Assembly: GCA_946403085.1 (NCBI GenBank)
Contig: CAMIYM010000003.1
Coordinates: 62,001 to 126,000 of the forward strand
Length of the DNA: 64,000 bases
Direction of reading: 5' to 3'
Source of the DNA: an uncultured Clostridia bacterium
GTDB taxonomy: Bacteria; Bacillota; Clostridia; Saccharofermentanales; Saccharofermentanaceae
Positions 29,795 through 39,029 of the stretch are shown here, one piece after another. Position numbers and translations under genes: made by a program. The notes under the pieces are model-generated. The model saw nothing but the letters and a program-made list of their open reading frames with translations. It made no database searches and was not told the DNA's origin. The first letter of the stretch is position 1; every line of letters begins with the position of its first letter.

Positions 29795-31345
29795 ATGGCG
29801 CCGAGAGCTGACGGTAAGCGGGTATCGGCGGGCTTTGCCGTTTTTCTCATATCCTTTCTTGTACTGACAACTTTGATTGTATTTGCAGTCTTGTTGTTCC
29901 TTTCCTATGAGAATATGTATAACAACCTCATTCTGGAAGTTAATTCCGGAACTGAGGCTGCTGCTAATGACGTGGCATCGGATATCGTATCCATTACGTC
30001 ACTTCAGGATGAGCCATTCGAATATACTATGAACGATGATGGTTCTGATAACTTCAAGAATTCAAGGATCATCGACAAATTCGTAAACTCACAGACTTAC
30101 CGTTCCAATGGAGCCGTATACATAACTGACAAAGCGGGAAAGATCATTTGTCGTAACTCTTTTGTTTTCGACGCATCGGATAACCTTACGACGACAGATG
30201 AAGGTCCTGTCTATATCTCGCAGCCGGATATTATCGATCTTCTTAATACGGCTGATCTCATCGGTTATTCAAGGGCAGGTTCCAACAACACGGGAAGAGT
30301 TGTTTCCGTAAGCTGCGTAAGGATAACAGGAACTCCTTATTTTGTTATCGTAAGTAACAGTGAAGGCACTGATCAGACTAAGTCTGAATATATCAGCGTA
30401 ATCCTTATTCCTGCACTGGTTGCGATGATTATCGCGATCGTGCTTTATGCAGTCTTCGTATACTTAAGCCTCATGCCGATCAGGGATATCTCACATGCAA
30501 TCTCCAAGGTTGCCGAAGGTGATTACTCGGTAAGAGTTAATCCTAAGTATTCTGACCCGAACGATTACACGACTCTTTCAGTCTCCACTGAGTTTACTGA
30601 GATGGGGCAGACGGTAAACAAGATGATCGAATCCCTGGAGAATCAGGAACACGACCGGGAGATGTTTATCTCTTCCATCGCACACGATATCAGAACTCCT
30701 CTGACATCTATCAACGGCTTCGTAACAGCGATCCTTGACGGTACGATACCGGAAGACAAGCAGCCTCATTATCTTGAACTCATTAAGCAGCAGACGGACA
30801 GGATCAGAACCCTTGTTACCCAGATGACGGAAGCTTCTTCTCTGTCACATCCTGATCCGGACATGATGGAAGAATTCAATGTCAATGACATGATCAATGA
30901 TATCGTTGATAACCTTGAATCTCAGCTTTCAGATAAGCAGATCAGAGTCATCAAGTCTCTTGATCCGGATCCGGGTATGGTCTACGGTGAGGCTCAGCAG
31001 CTTTGCAGAGTTATTATCAACATTATTACCAATGCCATCAAGTTCACACCTATGAATGGTGAGATAAAGGTATCTACAGAATCCAATCCCAAGATGCGAA
31101 AAGTCATTATCTCTGTTGAGGACTCCGGTGCCGGTGTTGAAGAATCAAAGAGACAGAGGATCTTTGAGAGTTTCTATCAGGCGGATTCCTCACGTAAGTC
31201 AGAAGGCTTCGGCCTTGGTCTTTATATCTGCAAGCAGATCCTTGCAGGACACGGTCAGACGATCATCTGCGATGAAGGAAGAGAGTTAGGCGGCGCGAAA
31301 TTCGTATTCTCTTTCCCTTATCCGCCTGAAGAGCAGGAGCAGTAA
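29795..31345 (+). CDS. Sensor histidine kinase
   Basis: HAMP, SSIAHDIRTPLTSI, NAIKFTP, FGLGLYI. Confidence 0.95.
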   Translation: MAPRADGKRVSAGFAVFLISFLVLTTLIVFAVLLFLSYENMYNNLILEVNSGTEAAANDVASDIVSITSLQDEPFEYTMNDDGSDNFKNSRIIDKFVNSQTYRSNGAVYITDKAGKIICRNSFVFDASDNLTTTDEGPVYISQPDIIDLLNTADLIGYSRAGSNNTGRVVSVSCVRITGTPYFVIVSNSEGTDQTKSEYISVILIPALVAMIIAIVLYAVFVYLSLMPIRDISHAISKVAEGDYSVRVNPKYSDPNDYTTLSVSTEFTEMGQTVNKMIESLENQEHDREMFISSIAHDIRTPLTSINGFVTAILDGTIPEDKQPHYLELIKQQTDRIRTLVTQMTEASSLSHPDPDMMEEFNVNDMINDIVDNLESQLSDKQIRVIKSLDPDPGMVYGEAQQLCRVIINIITNAIKFTPMNGEIKVSTESNPKMRKVIISVEDSGAGVEESKRQRIFESFYQADSSRKSEGFGLGLYICKQILAGHGQTIICDEGRELGGAKFVFSFPYPPEEQEQ

Positions 31346-31348
31346 GGT

Positions 31349-31990
31349 TTGGCTGGCAACAACTCGAAAATAAAAGCTCTTGCTGATAAGACTTATAAAG
31401 CGCTGTCAATAGAATTTCCTGACAGCACGTGTTCTCTCGACTACGATTGTCCTCAAAACTTAGCCATACGCGGCATTTTGTCCGCACAATGCACCGATAA
31501 AAGGGTTAATATAACTGCAATAGATCTTTTCAACAGGTTTCCTGATATGGAATCCATTGCTTCAGCAGATCCGGAAGCGGTAGCAGAGACGATCAAGCCC
31601 TGTGGTCTTACTGCCTCCAAGACAAAGTCTGTAATGGCTTTTGCCGGTAAGATGACAGGCGAATGGGGCGGCGTCATTCCTAATGATGTTGAGCGTCTCA
31701 TGGAGGTACCCGGCATCGGGAAGAAGATCGCCAATCTTATTGTCGGAGAGATCTATGGAACACCTGCAGTCGTTGTGGATACGCACTGTAAGCGTGTAAT
31801 GAAGAGAATAGGAATAACAGAATACGAAGACCCTGCAAAGGTCGAGAAAGACATAATGAAGGCATTCCCTGAAGATCAGTGGATCAGCATCGGACATTTG
31901 TCTGTAGATCTCGGAAGGAAGTATTGCACAGCCAAGTCACCGAAGTGCGATGAATGTCCGCTCTCATCTTTTTGCAGGAAGAGAATATAA
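31349..31990 (+). CDS. nth: Endonuclease III
   Basis: VPGIGKKIANLIVGE HhH; C-terminal Cys cluster CTAKSPKCDECPLSSFC. Confidence 0.95.
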   Translation: MAGNNSKIKALADKTYKALSIEFPDSTCSLDYDCPQNLAIRGILSAQCTDKRVNITAIDLFNRFPDMESIASADPEAVAETIKPCGLTASKTKSVMAFAGKMTGEWGGVIPNDVERLMEVPGIGKKIANLIVGEIYGTPAVVVDTHCKRVMKRIGITEYEDPAKVEKDIMKAFPEDQWISIGHLSVDLGRKYCTAKSPKCDECPLSSFCRKRI

Positions 31991-31993
31991 CTT

Positions 31994-34171
31994 ATGGCTA
32001 CGATACACCTTTCAAGTCCTGTTACCGATATTTACGGAATCGGTCCGGCTGCCGAAGAGCGGCTCGCTAAGCTTGATATATTTACAGTTTACGATCTTAT
32101 CGCTTTTATCCCGTGGCGGTATGACGACTGGTCTAATGTCGCTACGATCGCATCATTCGATATGAATGACAGATTTGATGACAATACCGGTTATGATCTT
32201 TCATTCAGAGGCACCATCTCGACCAATCCTTCCGTGAACATTACAAGCAGGAAGAAGCCTCTGAGCTTTTTCGTTACTGACGGGACGGGAAGGATCAAGC
32301 TCACATTCTTTAATTCACAGTATCTTGCAGGCAAGTTCTCGCTTGGTGATGAATGCTTTGTGCATGGTTCTGTCACGCTTTTCAACGGACAGATGCAGAT
32401 GGTGAATCCTTATATCGAGAAGACTGAGAAGATCGGGGATGATGCACTGGTAAGGCCCGTCTATCACCTTACGGCAGGGCTTTCCTCCAATAATATCTCC
32501 AAATGGGTAAAGACTGCTTTGAAGCTTTGCGGTGATGAACTGCTTTCGGTAATACCTGCAAAGATAGCTGAGCAGAAGGGCTTTGTCTCGCCTAAGGAAG
32601 TATATGAGATGGCTCATTTTCCCTCTTCATTGGATGAAGCCAGGAAAGCACGTGAACAGCTTGCTTATGAAGAACTTATCCTTTTGGGAATAGGAATGAA
32701 GCTTTACAGTTCAGGACACGGTGTCAAAGAGGTTGCAGAACAGGTTATTCCGTCCGGTCCCAATGCCATAGGTCCTGAAGCAGCCGCAAGATGGAATCAG
32801 ATAAAGAACAATCTCGGTTTTGTTCTTACGCAGGATCAGGCATCTGCGTTCAGGGATGTCCAGACTGATCTTATGTCCACGGTCCCTATGAACAGACTTA
32901 TCCAGGGTGATGTCGGTTCAGGCAAGACCATGGTCGCTGCGCTTTCCATGATGATCACTGCTCTTATGGGCAAGCAGGCTGTGCTCCTTGCGCCTACTTC
33001 GGTACTTGCCACACAGCACTATAAGACGATCTCAAGGCTCATGCAGAACAGCGGAATGGAACCTGTTCTTTTACTCGGAAAGACAAAAGCTTCAGAGAAG
33101 ACTGAGATCAAACAGAAGATAGCAGACGGAAGCGCCAGGGTGATAATCGGTACCCATGCGCTTCTTACAGATGATATAAGATTCAATGACCTTGCGCTTG
33201 TAATTGCTGATGAGCAGCACCGCTTTGGTGTCAAGCAAAGGGAAAAGCTCCTTTTCAAGGATAAGGAAGCAGACGGTACTGTTAAAAGTGTCCATAACCT
33301 TGTAATGACTGCTACTCCTATCCCGAGAACGCTTGCCATGGTCATTTACGGTGACATGGCGACTTCCGTTATCAGACAAAAGCCTATGGGACGTCAGGAG
33401 ATAACGACATGGTTCGTTAATTCCAAGAAGAGCAAGGCGATAGAAGAGATGATGAGCGTTAAGCTTGCGGCAGGCGAACAGGTATATATCGTCTGCGCAA
33501 AGATCGATAAGGATGAGACAGAAGCCGGCTCTGATAATCTTATCGGTGAACCGGTTGACGGCGATGAGAGCGTAACAAGTGTTTTCGACATGAAGAAGAT
33601 GGTCGATTCCATGAGCAATCTCTCACAGTATCAGAGTGCAGTCCTTTACGGTTCCATGAAGGAGAAGGACAAGCTCGAGACGATGGAACGCTTTATAGCA
33701 GGAGACATCAAGATCCTTATCTCCACTACGGTAATCGAAGTCGGTGTCGATAACCCTAATGCAAATGTCATGATAATAATGGATGCTGACAGATTCGGCT
33801 TATCAACACTTCACCAGTTGAGGGGCCGTATCGGACGAGGTGACAAGAAGTCTTTCTGTCTCCTGGTATCAGAATCCAGATCAGAACTCGCATTATCCAG
33901 AATGAAGATGATGTGCGAGTCATCTGACGGATTCGAACTTGCCGAGAAGGACCTGGAGTTAAGAGGCCCCGGCGATTTTTACGGTACAAGACAGCACGGT
34001 ATTCCTACCCTTAGAGCTGCAAACCTGTATACTGATATGAAGATCGCTGAAGAAGCAACAAAAGAAGTGAATAAGATAATCGAAGAAGGCGGGGAAGAGG
34101 CTGAACGTCTTAATGAAGCGATCAAGAAGATGTTCGAGTTAAGATTCGCCAGGAAAATGGAGCAGATCTGA
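31994..34171 (+). CDS. recG: ATP-dependent DNA helicase RecG
   Basis: LIQGDVGSGKTMVA, DEQHRFGVKQR, TATPIPRTLA. Confidence 0.97.
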   Translation: MATIHLSSPVTDIYGIGPAAEERLAKLDIFTVYDLIAFIPWRYDDWSNVATIASFDMNDRFDDNTGYDLSFRGTISTNPSVNITSRKKPLSFFVTDGTGRIKLTFFNSQYLAGKFSLGDECFVHGSVTLFNGQMQMVNPYIEKTEKIGDDALVRPVYHLTAGLSSNNISKWVKTALKLCGDELLSVIPAKIAEQKGFVSPKEVYEMAHFPSSLDEARKAREQLAYEELILLGIGMKLYSSGHGVKEVAEQVIPSGPNAIGPEAAARWNQIKNNLGFVLTQDQASAFRDVQTDLMSTVPMNRLIQGDVGSGKTMVAALSMMITALMGKQAVLLAPTSVLATQHYKTISRLMQNSGMEPVLLLGKTKASEKTEIKQKIADGSARVIIGTHALLTDDIRFNDLALVIADEQHRFGVKQREKLLFKDKEADGTVKSVHNLVMTATPIPRTLAMVIYGDMATSVIRQKPMGRQEITTWFVNSKKSKAIEEMMSVKLAAGEQVYIVCAKIDKDETEAGSDNLIGEPVDGDESVTSVFDMKKMVDSMSNLSQYQSAVLYGSMKEKDKLETMERFIAGDIKILISTTVIEVGVDNPNANVMIIMDADRFGLSTLHQLRGRIGRGDKKSFCLLVSESRSELALSRMKMMCESSDGFELAEKDLELRGPGDFYGTRQHGIPTLRAANLYTDMKIAEEATKEVNKIIEEGGEEAERLNEAIKKMFELRFARKMEQI

Positions 34172-34749
34172 TGCCTAGAGTAGTTACAGGAAGATTCAGG
34201 GGTGCGGTATTACAGGCGCCTGAAGGAGATAAGACAAGGCCGACGACCGATAAGGTCAAAGAGGCGTTGTTTTCCATTATTCAGGCCGATGTTCCGGGTT
34301 CTAAGTTCCTAGATCTTTTCGCCGGTTCCGGACAGATAGGAATAGAGGCCTTAAGCCGTGGTGCAGAGCATGTGACGCTTGTGGAAAGAAGTGGTCAGGC
34401 CGCTTCGATTATTGCAAAGAATATCGCCAAGATCAGGATGGAGAACTCGGATGAACTGAGATTCCATAAGAAAAGTGTGGCCCAGGCATTAGAAGTGTTA
34501 GGGCAGGCAGGCGAGAAATTTGATATTATATTCATGGATCCTCCCTATAAGGACGTGCCTTTAAGGCTCGAAGAGGCAACAAAGCTGATAGCTGAGTTCA
34601 ATATGCTCGCTGAAGGCGGAATGCTCATAGTAGAACATGACAAGGACTGTGAAATGCCCGAGAAAATTCACGGTCTGAATCTTGTTCGTTCTTGTAGTTA
34701 TGGGATTACAGTGATAACATTTTTTAAGGATAAAAATATCGGAGGATGA
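34171..34749 (+). CDS. rsmD: 16S rRNA (guanine966-N2)-methyltransferase RsmD
   Basis: RPTTDKVKEALFSI, DLFAGSGQIGIEALSRGA, FMDPPY. Confidence 0.95.
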   Translation: MPRVVTGRFRGAVLQAPEGDKTRPTTDKVKEALFSIIQADVPGSKFLDLFAGSGQIGIEALSRGAEHVTLVERSGQAASIIAKNIAKIRMENSDELRFHKKSVAQALEVLGQAGEKFDIIFMDPPYKDVPLRLEEATKLIAEFNMLAEGGMLIVEHDKDCEMPEKIHGLNLVRSCSYGITVITFFKDKNIGG

Positions 34750-34753
34750 TAGT

Positions 34754-35248
34754 TTGAAGGTAATGCTCTTTCCGGGGACGTTCGATCCCTTTACAAGAGG
34801 ACACAGAGATATTGCCAGAAGAGCCTCAAGGCTCTGTGATAAGCTTGTCATAGCTGTAATGGAGAATGCGGCAAAGACGCCCATGTTTACTCCTGAAGAG
34901 CGTGTGGAACTCATCAAACTCTCATTAAAGAACGATGGACTTGAGAACGTCGAGGTAATGGCGTGGGGCGGCCTTCTGGTCGATCTGTATCAGAAACTCG
35001 GCTGTTGCGCTTCCGTAAGAGGAATCAGGTCAGAGTCCGACTTCAGATATGAATCCGAGCACGCACTTGCTAACCGCCTGCTTTTCGCAGGATACGATGC
35101 GGTGCTCCTGCCTTGCAGAGATGACCTTTCTTTGATAAGTTCATCTATGGTAAAGGAAGTTGGTTCATATGGCGGAGACATCTCAAAGATGGTTCCGGCT
35201 GAGATAATAGATCTTGTTAAGGAAAAACTTTTGAAAGGAAGGAATTAA
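34754..35248 (+). CDS. coaD: Phosphopantetheine adenylyltransferase CoaD
   Basis: FPGTFDPFTRGHRDI; SSSMVKEV. Confidence 0.96.
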   Translation: MKVMLFPGTFDPFTRGHRDIARRASRLCDKLVIAVMENAAKTPMFTPEERVELIKLSLKNDGLENVEVMAWGGLLVDLYQKLGCCASVRGIRSESDFRYESEHALANRLLFAGYDAVLLPCRDDLSLISSSMVKEVGSYGGDISKMVPAEIIDLVKEKLLKGRN

Positions 35249-35249
35249 T

Positions 35250-35744
35250 ATGGAGAACAGCAATTTTAATCAGGGTGGTCAGCGCTACGACGCTATCAAG
35301 CACATCGACTATCTTATCGATATGGTCAAGGATGCTTCGAGCGTTCCTTTCTCCGATAAGTGCTCTATCGAGAGAACTGAGACGATCAATTCACTCCAGA
35401 TCCTTAAGAATAATCTTCCTGCTTCAGTTGCTCAGTCTAACGATATCGTAGCAAGAGCTCAGGACATAATCAGCACAGCAAGAGAGAAGAATAAGAAGAT
35501 CATCGACGATGCTAACCGCATGTATGCCATGAAGGTTAACGATCACGAGATCACAAGAGGCGCACGTGAAGAGGCTGCACAGATCATTGCTAACGCTGAG
35601 GCTCAGGCTGAGGAACTCAGAAGAAATGCTCACATCTATGTTAAGTCCTTGCTTGAGAACGTTAACGAGACTCTCTCTGACAACATCGCTAAGATCCAGA
35701 CAAATCTTACTGAGATCAACTCAACTCTTGAAGACGGCGAGTAA
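35250..35744 (+). CDS. Coiled-coil protein of unknown function (DivIVA/ATPase subunit-like)
   Basis: Ala/Glu-rich coiled coil; directly follows coaD. Confidence 0.6.
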   Translation: MENSNFNQGGQRYDAIKHIDYLIDMVKDASSVPFSDKCSIERTETINSLQILKNNLPASVAQSNDIVARAQDIISTAREKNKKIIDDANRMYAMKVNDHEITRGAREEAAQIIANAEAQAEELRRNAHIYVKSLLENVNETLSDNIAKIQTNLTEINSTLEDGE

Positions 35745-35775
35745 TCTGATTAGTTAGTAATTAACGAGCTTTATA

Positions 35776-35804
35776 GGGTATCTCAAATTGAGATACCCTT
35801 TTTT
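35776..35804 (+). terminator. Rho-independent terminator
   Basis: GGGTATCTCAA-a-TTGAGATACCC + TTTTTT. Confidence 0.95.
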
Positions 35805-35938
35805 GTATTCATTTCACTATCAAATGAGTGCGATTTGCAGGCATATTGTTTTCGGGCATCAACACGGTACATATATCTTTCAAAAGATTTATAATATCTT
35901 TAAAAGCAAACCAAATGGGATAACAGGAGGTGACAGTC

Positions 35939-37132
35939 ATGATCTTGGGAGTCGAGATAGAGAACTTCGATGTTTTCGATAAGGATAAAGCCGGAATCCT
36001 GATAGATGATTATCTTTCTGAAGGAGGATCTTCTTCTGATCCTTTCCGCGGACTTAATGCACTGATCGGCCGTAACAACACCGGCAAGACCTCGTTTATG
36101 GGCTGCATGGCTTTCCTTAGAGACACTATCACACAGGGCTGTGCTGTTGCTTCGATCAGTTATGGCAGACCGGGATTTGCCAACATGACGCCTGACATCT
36201 CAAGACCATCAGTATTCAGGATCTTCTTTAAGCTTGAGGACAAGAAGCTCGGGAAGCCGAAGTTCATCCAGTATGAACTCTCGATCGTGACGAGCAGGTT
36301 CAAGAGTCCTATCATCGACAGCGAAAAGGTGATAATCGTAACTGAAGTTGACGGTGCGAAAAAGCCTCTTACGATCCTGGACGTTAAGCAGGGACAGGGC
36401 ACGATAGTTAATCTCGAAGACGGCTCTTCAGGCAATGAGATAGGTGTCGAAGACGAGCACCTTACAGCATTAAGCCTTTACGGCAAACTCACAGGCTACA
36501 GGGATTATGTTCTTCTTTATAAAGAGATATACCACTGGTTCTTCTGCAGTTTCTCATCAGAAGAGCAGAGCTCATATTTCTACGAAGGCGGTGCGCCGGG
36601 CGGACACAAACACCTTAACAGCACAGGGTCAAATGTCGGTAATGTTCTTGAATACATCAAGATGGATAATGAGGATGAATACGAGCGTATCGTAAATGAG
36701 ATCAAGGATAAGATCCCTGCGATGAAGAAAAAGAAGAATCTTCCCCAGGCTCTTAAAGAGAGTCCGGATAAGCTTTTCCTTTATCTGCTGCTGCTCCGCG
36801 ATTCAAAGCCCCGTTCAACTATTTTCATAGAGACACCTGATAAGGATCTCTATCACGACATGGTAGATGTATTAAGTGATGAGATGCGTGAATACACGAT
36901 GAAGAATCACTATTGCCAGATAATGTTCTCGACTCACAATCCATACATCATCGAGACATTGTCTCCTAAGGAGATATGGATCTTCGAGCGTTCTTTCGAG
37001 AAGGACGATGGTGACGTGAACATCCGCTGCGCAGGTGCTGATCCGCTCGTTATGGAACTGTTCCATCAGGGTATCGGAATGGGTGCGATATGGTATGGCG
37101 GACATCTTGATTCAAAACAGGAAGACGACTGA
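35939..37132 (+). CDS. AAA family (OLD/RecF-like) ATPase
   Basis: LIGRNNTGKTSF Walker A; FSTHNPYIIETL H-loop; AGGAGG SD before ATG 35939. Confidence 0.85.
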   Translation: MILGVEIENFDVFDKDKAGILIDDYLSEGGSSSDPFRGLNALIGRNNTGKTSFMGCMAFLRDTITQGCAVASISYGRPGFANMTPDISRPSVFRIFFKLEDKKLGKPKFIQYELSIVTSRFKSPIIDSEKVIIVTEVDGAKKPLTILDVKQGQGTIVNLEDGSSGNEIGVEDEHLTALSLYGKLTGYRDYVLLYKEIYHWFFCSFSSEEQSSYFYEGGAPGGHKHLNSTGSNVGNVLEYIKMDNEDEYERIVNEIKDKIPAMKKKKNLPQALKESPDKLFLYLLLLRDSKPRSTIFIETPDKDLYHDMVDVLSDEMREYTMKNHYCQIMFSTHNPYIIETLSPKEIWIFERSFEKDDGDVNIRCAGADPLVMELFHQGIGMGAIWYGGHLDSKQEDD

Positions 37133-37146
37133 CAGAAGGCTAGAAT

Positions 37147-37827
37147 ATGCTGATTGAGATACTTTCAGAAGATAAATCCGGAGCAGTCGTAGTAGAGCGT
37201 CTTGCGGAACGGATAGTTGCAAATGAGGGAATGGATGTTGAGGTCAATGTCCATCCTCACAGAGGATGCGGAAGCCTGCCCAAAGATCTTACGGCCAAGC
37301 CGCCGAAGTTCGCGAGTTCACTTCTGGATCTCCTTCCTTCGGAACTGCGTGCATATAACAAAGTCTATGCAGGAAAGGATCTGATCCTCATTATCGTCAT
37401 GGATTCCGATGACAAGGATCCCCAGACATTAAGACAGGAACTCTACAGGGTCGCATCCAAGTTCGCACCTGATATAAGAAGCGTTGTAGGCATCTGCACT
37501 GAAGAGATAGAAGCGTGGATGTTAGGTGATAAGAATGCTGTTGTTGATGCTTATCCTGACTGCAGGACCGAGGTCATAGATGCTTACGAACAGGATTCCA
37601 TTTGCGGCACATGGGAAGTTCTCTGCAGGGCTATAAGTGAGAACGCTGATGATCTGATCGATATCGGATATCCGGCCATCGGTCACTATAAGGCACTGTG
37701 GGCAGAGAATATCTCGAAGTATATGCTTCCTCAGAAGAATGTATCGCCCAGTTTCAACACGTTCAAGATGGCTCTTGTCACTGCTTTGAAGAACCCTGTT
37801 CCGCTCTACCGAAGGCGTGCATTCTGA
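37147..37827 (+). CDS. DUF4276-like (TOPRIM-fold-like) protein paired with upstream ATPase
   Basis: N-terminal ILSEDKSGAVVVERL, VMDSDD, EEIEAWMLGD motifs. Confidence 0.7.
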   Translation: MLIEILSEDKSGAVVVERLAERIVANEGMDVEVNVHPHRGCGSLPKDLTAKPPKFASSLLDLLPSELRAYNKVYAGKDLILIIVMDSDDKDPQTLRQELYRVASKFAPDIRSVVGICTEEIEAWMLGDKNAVVDAYPDCRTEVIDAYEQDSICGTWEVLCRAISENADDLIDIGYPAIGHYKALWAENISKYMLPQKNVSPSFNTFKMALVTALKNPVPLYRRRAF

Positions 37828-39029
37828 TGGCAAGACACATCTACATACATAATCCTTTTTGTGTACGCAAGTGCCCATACTGTGACTTTTATTCAGTCAC
37901 GAAAACATCCCTTTGCGAAGACTTATATAAAGCTGCTGTAAGGGAAGCAGAGATCATTGGTTCCGTAATTACTGATAACACCGGAACCAATCCTGTAAAT
38001 GATAAAGACGGGAAAGATACGGTCTATTTCGGAGGAGGCACACCTTCTCTTCCTGACAGCAGGCTTGTCTGCGGATTACTGGACTCGGTCAGAAAGGCCT
38101 TTAACATCGCTTCTGACGCAGAGATAACGATAGAGGTTAATCCGTCATCTGTCACTTCGGAAAAGCTCTCTGACTATCTTCAGGCGGGTTTTAACCGCGT
38201 ATCTGTCGGCGTTCAGTCTTTGGATGACGGTGTGCTTAAGACATTAGGCAGACTTCACGATTCCAGAGGTGCTGTTGATGCTATCGAAAAGATAACCAGG
38301 GCAGGCTTTGAGAATATATCTTCCGATCTCATCACCGGTGTTCCTGGTGAGACGCTGGAAGGGATTAAAAGAGATATCGATACATTCAAGCAGCTCGGTG
38401 TAAAACACATCAGCACATATTCATTAAGCATAGAAGAGGGAACAGCCTTTTTCGACAGATACAGCAAAACGATAGAAGACCTGGTATCCCCTGATGAAGA
38501 ACGTGCAATGTATCACGGTACAAGAGAGCATCTTCAGGATTCAGGGTTTGAGACCTACGAGATATCCAACAGTGCTCTTCCGGGATACAGGAGCATCCAT
38601 AACTCGTCTTACTGGAATTCTTGTGAATACTTTGCTATAGGTGCGGGCGCACACGGATTTCTGGGTGACATGAGATACGGCCATAGAGACGATGTGAGCG
38701 CTTACATCGAAGAAATGAATACGATTACGCCTGATGCGTACAAAGCGTTTCTGGAGGGCAATGAGAGCGTTCTGAAGTCGCTCTATGCTGAAGAGATCTT
38801 AAGCAGGGAAGACAAGATGCGTGAAGTGCCTTTTTTAAGGCTCAGGACAACAGAAGGCATCCTGCTTGATGATTTCTATAAGATGTTCGGTGTCGAGTTT
38901 GATTCTGTTTTCGGAAATGCCGTGAAAACGAATATTGAAAAGGGTTTATTGGAGCGCAAAGAAAGAACGCTCCGTCTAACACGGAGCGGTCTTGATCTTG
39001 CTAATGTTGTAATCGAAGATTTCCTTTAA
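37827..39029 (+). CDS. hemW: HemW-like radical SAM protein
   Basis: IYIHNPFCVRKCPYCDFYS (CxxxCxxC), GGGTPSLP; ATG 37827 overlaps previous stop. Confidence 0.93.
   Translation: MARHIYIHNPFCVRKCPYCDFYSVTKTSLCEDLYKAAVREAEIIGSVITDNTGTNPVNDKDGKDTVYFGGGTPSLPDSRLVCGLLDSVRKAFNIASDAEITIEVNPSSVTSEKLSDYLQAGFNRVSVGVQSLDDGVLKTLGRLHDSRGAVDAIEKITRAGFENISSDLITGVPGETLEGIKRDIDTFKQLGVKHISTYSLSIEEGTAFFDRYSKTIEDLVSPDEERAMYHGTREHLQDSGFETYEISNSALPGYRSIHNSSYWNSCEYFAIGAGAHGFLGDMRYGHRDDVSAYIEEMNTITPDAYKAFLEGNESVLKSLYAEEILSREDKMREVPFLRLRTTEGILLDDFYKMFGVEFDSVFGNAVKTNIEKGLLERKERTLRLTRSGLDLANVVIEDFL

Noticed and set aside
35939-37827. Firm assignment as PARIS, Gabija or a named defence system
   Set aside because: Only architecture is similar; family identity cannot be proven without HMM/structure search and the genomic site is a housekeeping region
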